Source: Sistotremastrum niveocremeum HHB9708 | Lineage: Eukaryota; Basidiomycota; Agaricomycetes; Sistotremastrales; Sistotremastraceae | Reading direction: 5' to 3' | Assembly: GCA_001630475.1 (NCBI GenBank) | Contig: KV419425.1 | Span: forward strand, 360,880 to 424,879 | DNA: 64,000 bases | Shown here: piece after piece, positions 39,580-52,300 of the stretch | Layout: every line of letters begins with the position of its first letter | Position numbering within the stretch: position 1 is the stretch's first letter | Translations under genes and position numbers: made by a program | Notes under the pieces: model-generated | Seen by the model: only the letters and a program-made list of their open reading frames with translations | What the model was told of the DNA's origin: nothing | The model's database searches: none

Positions 39580-40089
39580 TTGGTCAAAAACTTACCGAAA
39601 GTAGGTTCTGACTGTGTAAGCTTCAAGCTTCAAGGGTGGCTTTCTTGGTTTCCAATTGTTGGTTTCTTGACTGAAGCGATTTTTTTGGAGCCTATATTGA
39701 ATTTTATTTCCTCGTTGAGTGGTGATGAGCCAGAGAGACAGCGACTCGTAGTGTGGCAAGGGGAATTTCTGAACGTTCTGGGCAAGAAGGTTGGGCGTCT
39801 CATCATGACGCCTGAAAGAAAAACGGCGGACCTCATAAACCTGGAGAAAGACCGACCCGGATTTATCGGCTTGGAACTCCGGCCGTTTTCGAAACCAGAA
39901 AATAAAGGAATTAAAAATTGGCTGTCATTTTTTCATCCGTGTTTGCGTTGTGGAGCTGCTACATATATGCTGCCATTCCAAAATTTTGTCTGCAGAATCG
40001 TGAAACCGAGGCTCACATCGGTCCCTTCTCAGCATAAAGTAAGGTTCAAATCAAGGTTGGTTCAAATTCAAATTCTTTTGAGTCAATGA
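39580..40089 (+). other. open frame of 169 codons, doubtful
   Basis: The frame begins MVKNLPKVGSDCVSFKLQ. It has one hydrophobic stretch (LSWFPIVGFLTEAIFLEPIL) but no family I recognise, and no clear introns, promoter or paralog. In a genome where most genes have many introns it could be chance or a relic. Confidence 0.15.
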
Positions 40090-40177
40090 ACGCGTATATA
40101 GATTGGGAGACATCACACTAGTCCACTTCCGACCTTTCGATGTCGATATGTCGGGGGGGCAAGAACGGGATGAACAA

Positions 40178-40466
40178 TAGGGTTAGGGTTAGGACAGGAG
40201 GAGTGCCAAAAAATAAGGGCAGGTTAGCCCGAGGGGCTAATCCTGCTCAGGAAAATATTACGACGGTGCATGAGGGGGTTCCCCATACATATCACAGATC
40301 CTCCGCTATGGAACATGGTCGCCGTGCTATGCGCAGTCCCCATGATACATCTGCCCAATTACTTGAAGGGGCAAATACCATCAAGGTAAGTATGAAGAAA
40401 CAAGAGAGAAAGTGCAGAGGGTTATATACTGTTCCAGACGTGCACGGACCTCGTCCTGCACGTGAA
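40178..40466 (+). repeat. dispersed repeat, copy 1, with telomere-like head and two hairpins
   Basis: It begins with TAGGGTTAGGGTTAGG (40178-40193). A hairpin lies at 40220-40245 (CAGGTTAGCCC-gag-GGGCTAATCCTG, one bulged base). From 40220 to 40356 it matches copy 2 at 57406-57542 without a mismatch. The right end has a second hairpin, 40438-40463 (ACGTGCACGGAC-ctc-GTCCTGCACGT). The middle is open in one frame and is followed by AAGGTAAGT, which looks like a splice donor. Element class unknown. Confidence 0.8.
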
Positions 40467-40681
40467 GAAAAAAGTGCTGTGATATATACACGTACTTACG
40501 TTCAGAGAGTCAAGCGCCCGAATCTGCCGCTTAGCCTCATAACAGTATTTACGTCCTCTGCAGCTGACTGAATAGACTGACATCTCCAGACCGTCTTCGT
40601 CCTGCCGTGTACAATAGGCCATATTGGTCCACAAATCAAGATTACTGTGTAAACTACATGCGTAATGTATGTCTCAGTGAA

Positions 40682-42087
<1,406 letters not shown>

Positions 42088-42156
42088 TAGACAGGAATGA
42101 GGAGAAGGCGGTAGGAAGAGGTGGCTCTTGGAGTGATTATTGTCTCAAGACAGGTC

Positions 42157-42165
42157 TATTTATAG
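42157..42165 (-). promoter_or_regulatory. TATA box of peroxidase 2
   Basis: The minus strand reads CTATAAATA, 70-78 bp upstream of the start, equivalent to the element of peroxidase 1. Confidence 0.7.
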
Positions 42166-42250
42166 ACTCGACTTAGGTGAAACGAGAATTTCGCGATTCT
42201 CGAGACTCGCCAGGGAGCAAACGCATCGACATGCTATTGATGGCGAACAG

Positions 42251-42350
42251 CCAATCCAACGATACTACTTTCAAACATCTTGGCAGGAGAAAGTAAAATC
42301 ATCAAGGAGTGTTCGGACTGTGCGACTTGAGGTGCCAGAACAACGGGGAG
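42251..42350 (-). promoter_or_regulatory. upstream promoter block of peroxidase 2 shared with peroxidase 1
   Basis: CCAATCCAAC at 42251 and GGACTGTGCGACTTGAGG...CAACGGGGAG at 42315-42350 match the block at 38720-38817. Here the block is closer to the gene (about 165-265 bp upstream). Confidence 0.55.
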
Positions 42351-44044
42351 AAGTATCGTTGCTTCGGTCGCAACATTGGGTCCAGCTGAGGATCGCGGGG
42401 TGAGTGAACAGAATCGACGCGATAGAATTCAATCGATGGCAAAGAGAAAAACAAAGCCAGAGGGCCTGTCCGGTGTTAGCGGTGCATCACGGGAATTTCA
42501 CACGACTGAGATACATACCACAACATTCCTCCAAGATCGTCGGACTCCCCGCCAAAATAGGACACCAAATGAGCGGGTTCAACTGTTCAACAAAGGGCCT
42601 GAAACAGAGGGCTTTGCTCTTCCAGTCCTTTGCATCGATCGTGTGAAATCAATCACGCAGATTGATTGCCACCATATCCTGGACTATCGGACACCGCGGT
42701 GTTGTGTTGCATTCATGAGATGTCTCGTTTCAGTCGGTGAATGATCGAATTTGATCCGTGGGCATGGGTGACGGGAGATTGAGCAATTCGGATTGGTTAG
42801 GCCCAAGCCCGAGAACGAATGCAGGGTAGGCTGAACCTAGTGAATACATCAGCGTACAGGTCAAGTTGTTCGAAAGACTAGAACAAACTCCTGAGGTCCT
42901 CCTGAATCGGCTTGGCGTGCGAGGACGACCAACGGATCACGAATGGGCGTATTTTGTTGATGAGAATGAGCTTACATAGCTATATATTCATCCTGAGCAA
43001 CGACAGTATCGAAAAGGAAGACCGGATTCTATACCTCTCCAGGACATCACTTCAGGGAGCACAAGTAGTAGTCAATTCATTCCCTGGGTTTCTTCGAGTC
43101 GATGGGCGTGAAGCGGTCGTTCAGGTGGCTTGGCAGCGCGAATTCAATGACGAGACTTAAGTTATACATTTGGACGGTCAGAGGTCGCATTGCGCAACCC
43201 TGTTCATGTTCTGGATTTACTGGATGGACTGCGACCAAGCTGGTCGATATTTCGTCGAGGATGGTGGTCTGCTTAGTCAGCAGGTCCAGTCCTTTCGACA
43301 CAACAGGCGCCCGGTTACGCTTATTTCCTTGATTGCCGGTACCGACTGACTGAATGCCGATGGACTGGCTGGACTTCATTGTATTATGATAGAGATATGT
43401 GTGCATTATCACTAGTCTAAGATGTATTATATAGCTTCATATGCATGTCATCGTGTGTCATCATGAATTCTCTCTGTAGAAACAATTCCACAAAATATTC
43501 GGACACGGGCTCCAAAAGGAAATAAAAGTCTCTGAGATGGATCTGCGTAGATTTCTGAGAGACATGGTCTGATAATTGAAGTCTGTTCAAGGACTTGGAA
43601 CAGTCTTGTCTTCGAAGCCGATACGAATTCTTATCCCAGTAACAAAGTGCCGGGAGAGTGCTTACATAAGCTAGTGGGTCCTTTTTCCACGCTCAGACCA
43701 TAACCATATCTGGATCGTTTCTTGTATTCTTGGACGGACACTCTTATCAGCGCCTAGGCAACTATCATAGCATCGCGAGTCATGGCGACACCCTTGGCTT
43801 GATTATCTTCTGCTATTGTTACCCTCGTTGGTCTTGTCAGACTCACAGCCGAACCATCTCCGAGTCTCTGACGATTTGAATGGCACATCGATAGCGACGA
43901 CCCTACTGCTGGTGTCATAATGCCTGTTTGGGTATTCTCTTTCGTATTCTCTTTCATCCATTTGCGTTGTAACCTCATGGTCTCATGCTACACGTGTATT
44001 CGGTCATCGCCGGGATCGCCGGACCTTTGTGGTTTGACGACCGT

Positions 44045-44051
44045 TATAAAA
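44045..44051 (+). promoter_or_regulatory. TATA box of the F-box gene
   Basis: TATAAAA lies 45 bp before the start codon at 44096. The close spacing implies a very short 5' untranslated region. Confidence 0.5.
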
Positions 44052-44095
44052 CAAGACATTCTTAGTTTTTGCTTCTATCACCTGTCCGCGTCGAA

Positions 44096-46125
44096 ATGTC
44101 TACTGCAGCACCCGTTTCTGCAGTCGAAAATTTTCCCAATGAAATCTTTGAGTTAATTTTCCTAGGTCTGGAGGTCCGCACTTTGGTGCGGTGCAAGACG
44201 GTATGTCTAGAAATTACAAGGCGCCTGGATAATATCAGTAACGCCTGGTCACTTAGCTTTCGAGAAGATGTTTTTATATCATCCAGAGCTCGGCTTCACT
44301 CACCTATAAGATCGAATTATCCAAGGATGGCCTCGAAGATTTTCCGTCCAATCATACATCAGCTCAGAAGTTACAAAAGCTTCTTGAGAGACGTCATAGT
44401 TGGGCTACAATGCAGCCCGCTCGGACTATCAAGGCCTACATGGACCGCTTCGGCTATTTTCATGTCTCTGGCGGATTGTTGGTCGTTGCTCTCGATCCCC
44501 CTGACGAAGACGTTGAGATGGACTCTGAATCGGACGAGGACTCAAGCGACGATGAAGAGATGTTCGGGAAAGCACTCAAGGATGTAGCTGACTCGGTCGA
44601 AGGTCACATCGACGACGACGAAGACTTTGAGTATATGACGAAGTTCCTGATAATGCAGCTTCCCAACGTGCACACTGGGGAAGGAATAAAAATCCGGTTC
44701 GTGTATGAAATGGAAGTGATCCCCAGCGAGTTTGAGTTTGATCGCTCGCAAGACTTGCTTGTGATTATGCATTGGGAGCCCCAGCTTATGTACGTCTCAT
44801 TCGACTCATCGCATGATAACAAGCTAAGCAGTGTTAGACCTGGGCCTGAAGACAACTTTGTCCGCATTCACTTGCTCCTGCGTACATTGTCAGATAATAC
44901 CGCACATCCTCTTGCGCAGCAGCCTCACCTCGGTCCCATTGACACCCTCCATTGTAATGCTGATCCAGGTCCCGTCGACTTGCATCTAGCTGGAGATAAG
45001 CTGGCTTTAGTTGATAACGACAATTTGAGAATATGGAATTGGAAGACAGGCACTCTTCTAGCGGTAGGCATCAGATCATGCGTATCAAGATGACTCGAGG
45101 CTGACCCCGTAACTAAGAACGTAGAAATGATGGGGTCTGCTCGTTCTTTCGGGTTTATCACTCCAGATTACTTTGTCTCAACGTACGGATACAGTACATG
45201 CGAGCCTTTGCGTCTCTATGCCCTGGGACCTTGGGTGAACACGGATCCAAACTATACATGTGCAATGCTTGCAAATCTTTTCCTTCCTTCCATCGACCAG
45301 CCCTACGAAAATCTTAATATCACAGACAATATTTCCGGCTCATTGGAACGTCCCATCTGGGGTCCCGAACGTATGTTCGGGCCTTCAGATGACAACATTC
45401 GAGTTCTCGTTCTCGATTCTGGAATCGATCTGGTGGAATATATTTCTATTGGCGGGCCTCACCCTGACGATGATGACTATGATGGCAGTGGCCACCGCGT
45501 GGCGACTACGGTCATGGTCGTGAAGAATCGCCGGTTGGTCGATATTGCAAACTCCATAATGCGAGCAAGAAGCATCCAGGATATTCAGTTGGGACCTAGC
45601 ATATTTACCTGTGTCAATTGGGCTGATCGTGTGTGCACCTTTCTGAAGGCTCTTCCGCCATTGGCAACCAGAAGAAGAGGAGACATATGGATGGAGTAAG
45701 ATTTCTCTCTCTACTCCCTTATCCTAAACCCTGATATGGACGTTGACAGAGCCGTTGAAGGCAATCTCGCCTTGTTGAGCCCGCTCCTTGAGGAAGTTCC
45801 TACGGCTCACTATGTATCCGACTTTGGTATTCCATCCGGAGGAATCGTCGAAGGACCAGAAGCATTCCAACCACCCCGTCCGCTCAGTTTCACTCGAGAT
45901 GCAACAAAAGATCTTTTACATTCTCCCACTCGACGCATGCCATTCAAGGACCGCCGTATCCCATTCACAGAGACTGGGGATGAATTCCGAAGCGCCTGTG
46001 AGAATATCATACATCAAGATTGTTTGATTAAGATAAAGGTAAGCTCGAATCTCTTCATCCTTCTCGAGTTCTCTGAGCCAGGCGTTGCACACAGAGCCAG
46101 AACGGGGGCGGAGTACATGTGCTAG
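44096..46125 (+). CDS. F-box protein
   Basis: The protein starts MSTAAPVSAVENFPNEIFEL and continues IFLGLEVRTLVRCKT, a typical fungal F-box (Skp1-binding) that would recruit a substrate to an SCF ubiquitin ligase. After an intron near 44200 it resumes with FYIIQSSASLTYKIELSKDG and SAQKLQKLLERRHSWATMQP, the usual continuation in basidiomycete F-box proteins. The C-terminal half has weak propeller-like strands (LHLAGDKLALVDNDNLRIWN) and acidic stretches (DSESDEDSSDDEE). Further introns lie near 45063-45123 and 45696-45750. The 3' end is uncertain: a possible intron at 46039 would replace the last 29 codons with another ending. The target is unknown; this family is large and fast-evolving. Confidence 0.8.
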
Positions 46126-46342
46126 AGATTCTCGTGTTTGGTTGAACATCGCTAGAGGGCCGACTACTCATCGAATCGTCTGTGCCTGTGTCTAATTTCC
46201 GAAGCAAGCCTCGAATGGAACATTATGGAGATTTCAGCAGGGGGCGCATAATATCATAAGTCCTACTAGTAATATTTATTGAAGGAGTCATGTTGGCAGA
46301 GGTAACCATACAATATAAAAGCTCCAATTTGTACTAATTGTA

Positions 46343-47047
46343 GTGAATATCTGTCCGCACCTACAACTAAACCAGTTTGACTCCGTCTTTCGCCTGCCTG
46401 CTTACTGCGTTCATTCCGCAGCTATACAGCAGCTTCACATATCCACCCTTACATATCGAGGAGACCTCGGTGTCGGCGTCGGGCTAGCTCGCTTCTTCTT
46501 TACCTCTTGCTGCCCACCAGCGCTCCGTCCTTCAACCAAGACCATGACAGGCCGCCGAGCTTTCGAACCTCTTCGTCTTGGTACTCTCCCTCGACTAGTC
46601 GATTGTTGTGAGCATCGCCGAATTTCTAATTTGAAGATGATACAGCAGACTTCTGCAAGACTCTCAAGTAGGATTTCTTACACCGCTACCAATATTCAGC
46701 TTCGCTCATTTTTGCGCAGTGCGAAAGAACTGATATTTGAAATGAAGCTTCCTGTTTCACTTGGTTCAATCAAAGGCCCGACTCACCAGGCCGAGCTCCT
46801 CTATCGGACAAAAAGAAATAACAGCTTCACCGAACAGTCTCTACTCGTGGTTCTCAGAACAATGCTATCCTCGGCGAGTCGGCGAACCCTTCATCTGATC
46901 TTTCAGCCAAACATACGCTGCCTCCCCTCATTCGTGCCATCCTCGTTTTCTGCTTTCCCCTTGGGCATCGATGCATACTTATCACAACCTCACCTCGGCC
47001 TCCATCGCACGCGCACCCCTAAACGCACCCTTCATCTCCAAATCTAA
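46343..47047 (+). CDS. hypothetical ORF of 234 codons, doubtful
   Basis: An uninterrupted frame with an internal Met (MTGRRAFEPLRLGTLPRLVD, 46543) and a Ser/Leu/Arg-rich composition (LRSFLRSAKELIFEMKLPVS). I recognise no family. Possible GT...AG pairs occur inside it, so a spliced gene using parts of several frames is also possible. It lies near transposon-like debris and may be a relic. Confidence 0.22.
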   Translation: MNICPHLQLNQFDSVFRLPAYCVHSAAIQQLHISTLTYRGDLGVGVGLARFFFTSCCPPALRPSTKTMTGRRAFEPLRLGTLPRLVDCCEHRRISNLKMIQQTSARLSSRISYTATNIQLRSFLRSAKELIFEMKLPVSLGSIKGPTHQAELLYRTKRNNSFTEQSLLVVLRTMLSSASRRTLHLIFQPNIRCLPSFVPSSFSAFPLGIDAYLSQPHLGLHRTRTPKRTLHLQI

Positions 47048-47388
47048 TTCCGGGACACCCTAGCGACTCTCGCCGATTCGGTTATTACTTACTGTAGGAG
47101 CGATAGCAGCTCCGGAGACGATATTGACTCGCCCGGCCTGCGCATGCATGCAAACGCAGGCTGGGAAATGAATTTGGAAACCCATAAGGAAGGCTATCAG
47201 GACTCAGGCTCGGCCATGGCCTCGGCATTCTGTAAATCAGGAAGTTGAAGGCGTGCATTGCTTCTATACCGGCATCTTCGCATCCACTTTACTTGACGGA
47301 GTCAGTCAGGAGAAGACGAGGTTTAGCCGAGCGCCCGAGAGATAATCAGTGCTAATCATTCTGGACTCACTTCAGCTCTCACCTCCGA

Positions 47389-47720
47389 CTTCAGGATGCC
47401 TTCAGACCTTTCTGTGCACGTTGTCCCAGGCACGTCGGGTGCGACAGCGAGCCTGAGAGGAGATCTTCACCAAGGAAATAGCTTCGAATCGGATATCGTC
47501 GACCGCGTTTTCGAGGCTTTGCGAGATTCAGAATGACATGCTGAGATTTGCGAGCGATTTGCGAGATAAGACGGATATAACGCGCTCGAGAACTCAGGAA
47601 ATGACGGGAGTATGAGAAATATGACGAGTCGTGCTTTGAAGATGATGGCTTGGTCATCCATGCAATTTATTTCGATCGTGGAGGACCAAGCATTTCTCTC
47701 AGAAGATTGTTATGTCAGCT
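47389..47720 (+). pseudogene. decayed hAT-type transposase fragment
   Basis: One plus-strand frame reads NSGNDGSMRNMTSRALKMM followed by QFISIVEDQAFLSED. hAT transposases usually carry a motif of the type (A)DxQPFSxVEDxGF at this position. Stops lie upstream at about 47535 and 47571 and downstream at 47719-47721. Terminal inverted repeats and an 8-bp target duplication were not found. I read it as an old remnant; the similarity is short. Confidence 0.35.
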
Positions 47721-48474
47721 GAATATTTTCTTGTGCGGATCTAGAGCCTCTTGCCTGGAGCTTTGATCGTGTGATGGCTTGCCTATAATAGCAGGAATGA
47801 TGAGATCTTCATAAGCGACCTGTCCAAGTCGGAACTCTTGGAAAGTGTTGCACATGCTCTGAGTCGCCCAGACTCAGGTTCTGAATTGGACTGATATGGG
47901 GTATTTCTGGAGAATGCTCAAAGTTTCGCCGCTGCGGAAGAATCGCCAGTTTCACAGGGTTATCTTGTCCTCGGAACGAAATGCTTAGAAGGCACGAACA
48001 CCGTGAATATCCGCCTATACCCTCATTTTGATCACAGTCCAAGAATACCAAGATTTCCCTCATGAATACTGGGTTACTGCGCATGCGTCATCGTAGTACA
48101 TGTATTGTGCTATGAAAAGAACGTTGTGAGGGTTCGCTTAGTGATGGAACCCACACTCATCCACATTAGGAAAGGTCAGAAAGTCGTTGCCACACGAGCA
48201 GGAACAGGAACTTGAAAGTTTCAATTGAACGGAACCTGCCAGGAAAAGCCGAGGATATCAAGATTCAAGAGATGGCTGATCAAGAAGCATCGCCAAACTG
48301 AGAGTGTAGGAATGCCGGCGGATGGGCGTCAGGCACGCAGTGTCAGCGGAGCACAGCCACACAGGGCGCCAACCCCGGGTTCGGTCGGCTCGGGGATAGC
48401 GGAGGCAAACAGACCAACTCAAACCTCTCGTCGCGCCCTGACGACGCCTGGACAATACTGCAGAAAATCAGGAG

Positions 48475-49215
48475 ATGCTCGCTCCGATTCTATACCACTA
48501 CATCCCGAAACCCATTTCATATCTCCAGGGTCTCGCACTGCAACAAAAAATCCATGAATTGCAGCTGGCGACGCGCAGATCAAATCCAGGGAAACATCGT
48601 GATGTATTGTTAATGTTACAACATACACCGGTGTATACCACTGGACGAAGACTGATCGCTGAAAGTGAAGAGATGATGAAAGAGAAAGCGAGATTGGAGT
48701 CATTGGGCGCGGATTTCGTCAGTACGAAGAGAGGAGGGGAGATGACGTATCATGGCCCTGGCCAGCTAGTCATCTACCCACTGCTCGATCTTGGACGGAT
48801 GCAGATGGGAATTCGAGACTACATTTGTAGTTTGGAAAAAGTCGTCAAGAGACGATTGCGAGAGGGCTATAACCTTGACTATTGGAGGGGCCGGGGTACA
48901 GGGGACGTGCCTACGGGAGTATTTTTGGAAGAGACGAAGAAGATTGCCAGTATCGGCGTGCAGGTTCGCCATCGGCTAACAAGCCATGGGATGGCGTTCA
49001 ACGTGACGACGGAGGTCCACGATTGGTTCGGTCAGATCATCGCATGCGGACTAGTGGACGTTAAGAGCGTCTCTCTGGAAGACGTAGTGGGCTCTGGGGT
49101 GAGCGTCTCAAATGAAGCAGAGATGATTAAGAGACTATTATCGGAAGAATATGGACGGGAAATTGCTAGTGTGTCGAGCATCTCAGAACTGGAAAATGGG
49201 TTAGATATACGATGA
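48475..49215 (+). CDS. LIP2: octanoyltransferase (lipoyl(octanoyl) transferase, LipB/Lip2)
   Basis: It transfers octanoyl from acyl carrier protein to lipoyl-dependent enzymes, the first step of lipoic acid synthesis, in mitochondria. The single exon encodes 246 residues, a normal length for the family. Visible motifs: LMLQHTPVYTTGRR, the signature RGGEMTYHGPGQLVIYPLLD, the lysine motif KIASIGVQVR, SHGMAFNV and the Cys-containing IIACGLVDVKSVSLED. The N-terminus (MLAPILYHYIPKPISYLQG) starts directly at the first strand, so any mitochondrial targeting sequence must be short, or an upstream exon may exist. It lies 138 bp before the GH5 gene on the same strand. Confidence 0.93.
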   Translation: MLAPILYHYIPKPISYLQGLALQQKIHELQLATRRSNPGKHRDVLLMLQHTPVYTTGRRLIAESEEMMKEKARLESLGADFVSTKRGGEMTYHGPGQLVIYPLLDLGRMQMGIRDYICSLEKVVKRRLREGYNLDYWRGRGTGDVPTGVFLEETKKIASIGVQVRHRLTSHGMAFNVTTEVHDWFGQIIACGLVDVKSVSLEDVVGSGVSVSNEAEMIKRLLSEEYGREIASVSSISELENGLDIR

Positions 49216-49353
49216 CGGTTTTGTTTGTAATTTGATGTTCACTCGTGGAGCCGAGCATCCGAAGTTCCGATGCATCGAACGATTTGAGAACAGCTAATAT
49301 CATCAATCGGGTGTCGGCCTCATTCTGCCTTCTCCCCCCCTCCCCATCTCCTC

Positions 49354-52300
49354 ATGCCAAAGGTCCCTTCGTCCTCTCCCGCAACGGGAGACCCAACACC
49401 AGATTATTATATTCATACAATCAATTCCGCCTTCGTCGACAATGCTGGCCGCACTCTGCTCTTGCGTGGCGTGAACCTGTCTGGGTCATCAAAAGCACCT
49501 CTTGATCAGCCGTCATGGAGACTAGACGGTTTCTGGGAGGATGCTCAGGCTGGTGGCTCGTCGTTTGTAGGACGACCTCTCAATGTCGACGACGGCTCTG
49601 CAGATGTGCACCTTGCCCGTCTCAGAGCGTGGGGCTTCAATATGCTCAGATTTCCAGTCACCTGGGAAGCTTTAGAGCATGAAGGACCGTGAGTAGTATT
49701 CAGTATTTGCGCATTCGATTGCATACTGAAGATCCTGCAGTGGAATCTACGACTACGACTTTATGGACTACACAGTCCGTGTACTCAAAAAATGCAAAGA
49801 ACATGGCTTCAAAGTGTTTATAGATCCCCATCAAGACATCGTAAGCGACACCCTTCCATCAAGAAATCTTTCTCTAACGTATCACAGTGGTCACGTTTCT
49901 CTAGTGGATCAGGTGCACCCTACTGGACTCTCCCAGCCTGCGGTATCAACCCTCGTAACCTCACCTATACCCAATCCGCAATCCTTCATTCCGAATACCC
50001 CACAGCCGCAAATCCCAAACCGAGCTCATTACCCGCCATGGTCTGGTCAACAAATTATGGCCGTCTACTCGCTCAAACAATCTTTACCCTCTTCTTCGCT
50101 GGCCGAGACTTTGCCCCTCGATGTATTATCGACGGCGTAAACATCCAAGACTATCTCCAGATGCACTTTATCAATGCTTTCGGTGAACTCGCCGACCGAA
50201 TACGGGCAGCAGGAGATTTATTTGACGAGTGCGTCATCGGGTGGGATAGTATGAACGAGCCATCAGAGGGACTATGCGGGTGGACAGATCTGAATGAGAT
50301 TCCAGATCACCAGACGTCGACTCTGAAGAAAGGATCATGTCCCACACCAGCTCAATCCTTCAGATTAGGGATGGGCCAAGCCCAGACAGTCGAGAAATGG
50401 GACTTTGGATCCTTCGGTCCCAAGCGGGATGGAAATGTCACTATCGATCCTATGGGCCATAAATTGTGGACGGATGAGGAAGAAGGTGGTCGATGGGGTT
50501 GGTCACGGTCGTCTGCTTGGGAGCTGGGTATGTGTATCTGGGCTCAGCACGGTGTTTGGGATCCCGCATCCGGTCAAATCCTCAGACCTTCATATTTCGC
50601 CTCACCCCCTCATTCTCCTCAACGACCCGTCGCATTTGTCTCAGATTACTGGAGACCCCATTTCCGCGCATATGCCGCCCGAATCCGCATGTCCCACCCT
50701 GAAGCCATCCTCTTCATTCAACCTCCCGTCTTCGTCCAACCTCCTCCCCTCGACGAGGAGGACATGAAAGGACGAGGATGCTATTCCGCCCATTATTATG
50801 ATGGATTGACGCTCATTACCAGACATTGGAACTGGTTTAATGCCGACGCCCTCGGCCTGCTGAGAGGGAAATACAAAAGCCCTATCACAGCCCTGAAAGT
50901 CGGCGAAACCGCCATTCGCAAGTCTCTCCAAGAGCAACTTGCCCTCCTGAAATCCGATACCATGCTCATCTCCCCTCCATCCAAAACTCCTTATCCGACC
51001 CTTATCGGTGAGATTGGTATCCCATACGATATGGACGGAAAGAGATCGTATGGATGGACGGACGGTGGGAAGTACAAGGGCGATTATCGGAATCAACAAA
51101 AGGCCCTCGATGCTTCTCTCAATGCTGCCGACGGTGGTAATGCGTTGAACTGGACCGTTTGGACGTACTGTCCTGATCATTCACATGAGTGGGGCGATGG
51201 ATGGAATATGGAGGATTTGAGTCTATGGAGCGAGGATGATCTGCGAGAAAGACGAGAGGGTATGGCTGCTGGTCGACGAGGAAGATATTTGATGGAGCCG
51301 AAAGTGCATCATCACCGTCAGGGCCGACATCATACGCACAATCATGCCCTAGCTCCCGCTCATTCCCACGAGAAGCATCGCCATTCGCTCCTTGGTCGAC
51401 GGAGAGCAAAGACTGTTGGGACGATCGGAGGTGCGACGCTCGTTGGATCAGGGGCGAGCACACCCGTCATCAACATCACACCCTCTACCGACCTCCTCAC
51501 CACTAAATCCATGCTCCTCAAAAATCAATCCACTTTCTCAGCGAACACAGCCACACTTATGGTCCGCGAAGTCACCCAGCAGTCAGCAAGTGCCTCTGCT
51601 TTATCGTTAGCCACGACCACTAGAGGATTCTTGTCTCCCAGTTCCAAGACTGCCGTATCTACCCCTGTTAGTGAATATCCTCCCGGCCCTTACTCGTTAT
51701 CCGCCGAACCTACCTCCTACGGGAACTCTCGTTCTCACTCGCAGAATGCTTCCGCGTCAACATCGTACCTCCCATCACGTTCCTCGACACCCTCATCGTT
51801 CCTATCTTCCGCCTCCGACTCAGATGCTATAACCGATTTGTCTCGATGGGGCTCGGCATTCGAATTTCTCACAGACGGCGCACGTGCCGTCCGGTCATTC
51901 TGTCGTCCGTGGCCTACAGCAACTGTTGGAACGCCCACCAATATTGAGTTCTCCATTGCTAAAGCCGAGTTCAAGATGACGGTTTACGTCACGAGTCAGG
52001 ATAGACCGAGAGGAGGCGTCGGCGCTCGATTGATGGCGAACCAGCATGCGAGATCGAAGAGGGAGACTGAGGGAAGCGAGAGTGAGGTCCCGCACGGAGG
52101 ACGGCTCGCAACTGAGATCTTCATTCCGCTCGTTCATTTCGGTAATGAGGCCATGGTGAACCCTCCGAAGAGTGAACGCCATCATCATAAGACTTCACGG
52201 TTAGGAGCCAGCCGCGAGAAGTCGAGATCTAAGGAGCGAGAAGAGATCAGTGAGAAGGATAATGATCAAGCTGACGCGGATGGAATGGGCGTTCAGGTGG

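Larger units (their letters stand above)
38380..40681. other. 2.3-kb region between the two peroxidases
   Basis: It holds the copy 1 promoter (TATA at 38454-38462, CCAAT at 38720-38724), an unconvincing plus-strand frame of 169 codons at 39580-40089, and the first copy of the dispersed repeat (40178-40466). No intact gene. Confidence 0.5.
42088..44095. other. 2-kb region between peroxidase 2 and the F-box gene
   Basis: It contains the peroxidase 2 promoter on the left and the F-box promoter on the right (TATAAAA at 44045). Several frames of 70-120 codons occur in the middle (for example 42376-42744 and 43077-43412), but none looks like a known protein. Confidence 0.5.
46126..48474. other. 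2.3-kb gene-poor region
   Basis: Between the F-box and octanoyltransferase genes. It contains a 234-codon plus-strand frame of doubtful meaning (46343-47047) and a decayed hAT-like transposase fragment (47389-47720). No intact gene was recognised. Confidence 0.5.

Noticed and set aside
40178-40193. Chromosome end at the TTAGGG-like tract
   Set aside because: Only about two and a half units are present and normal genes lie on both sides, so it is interstitial.
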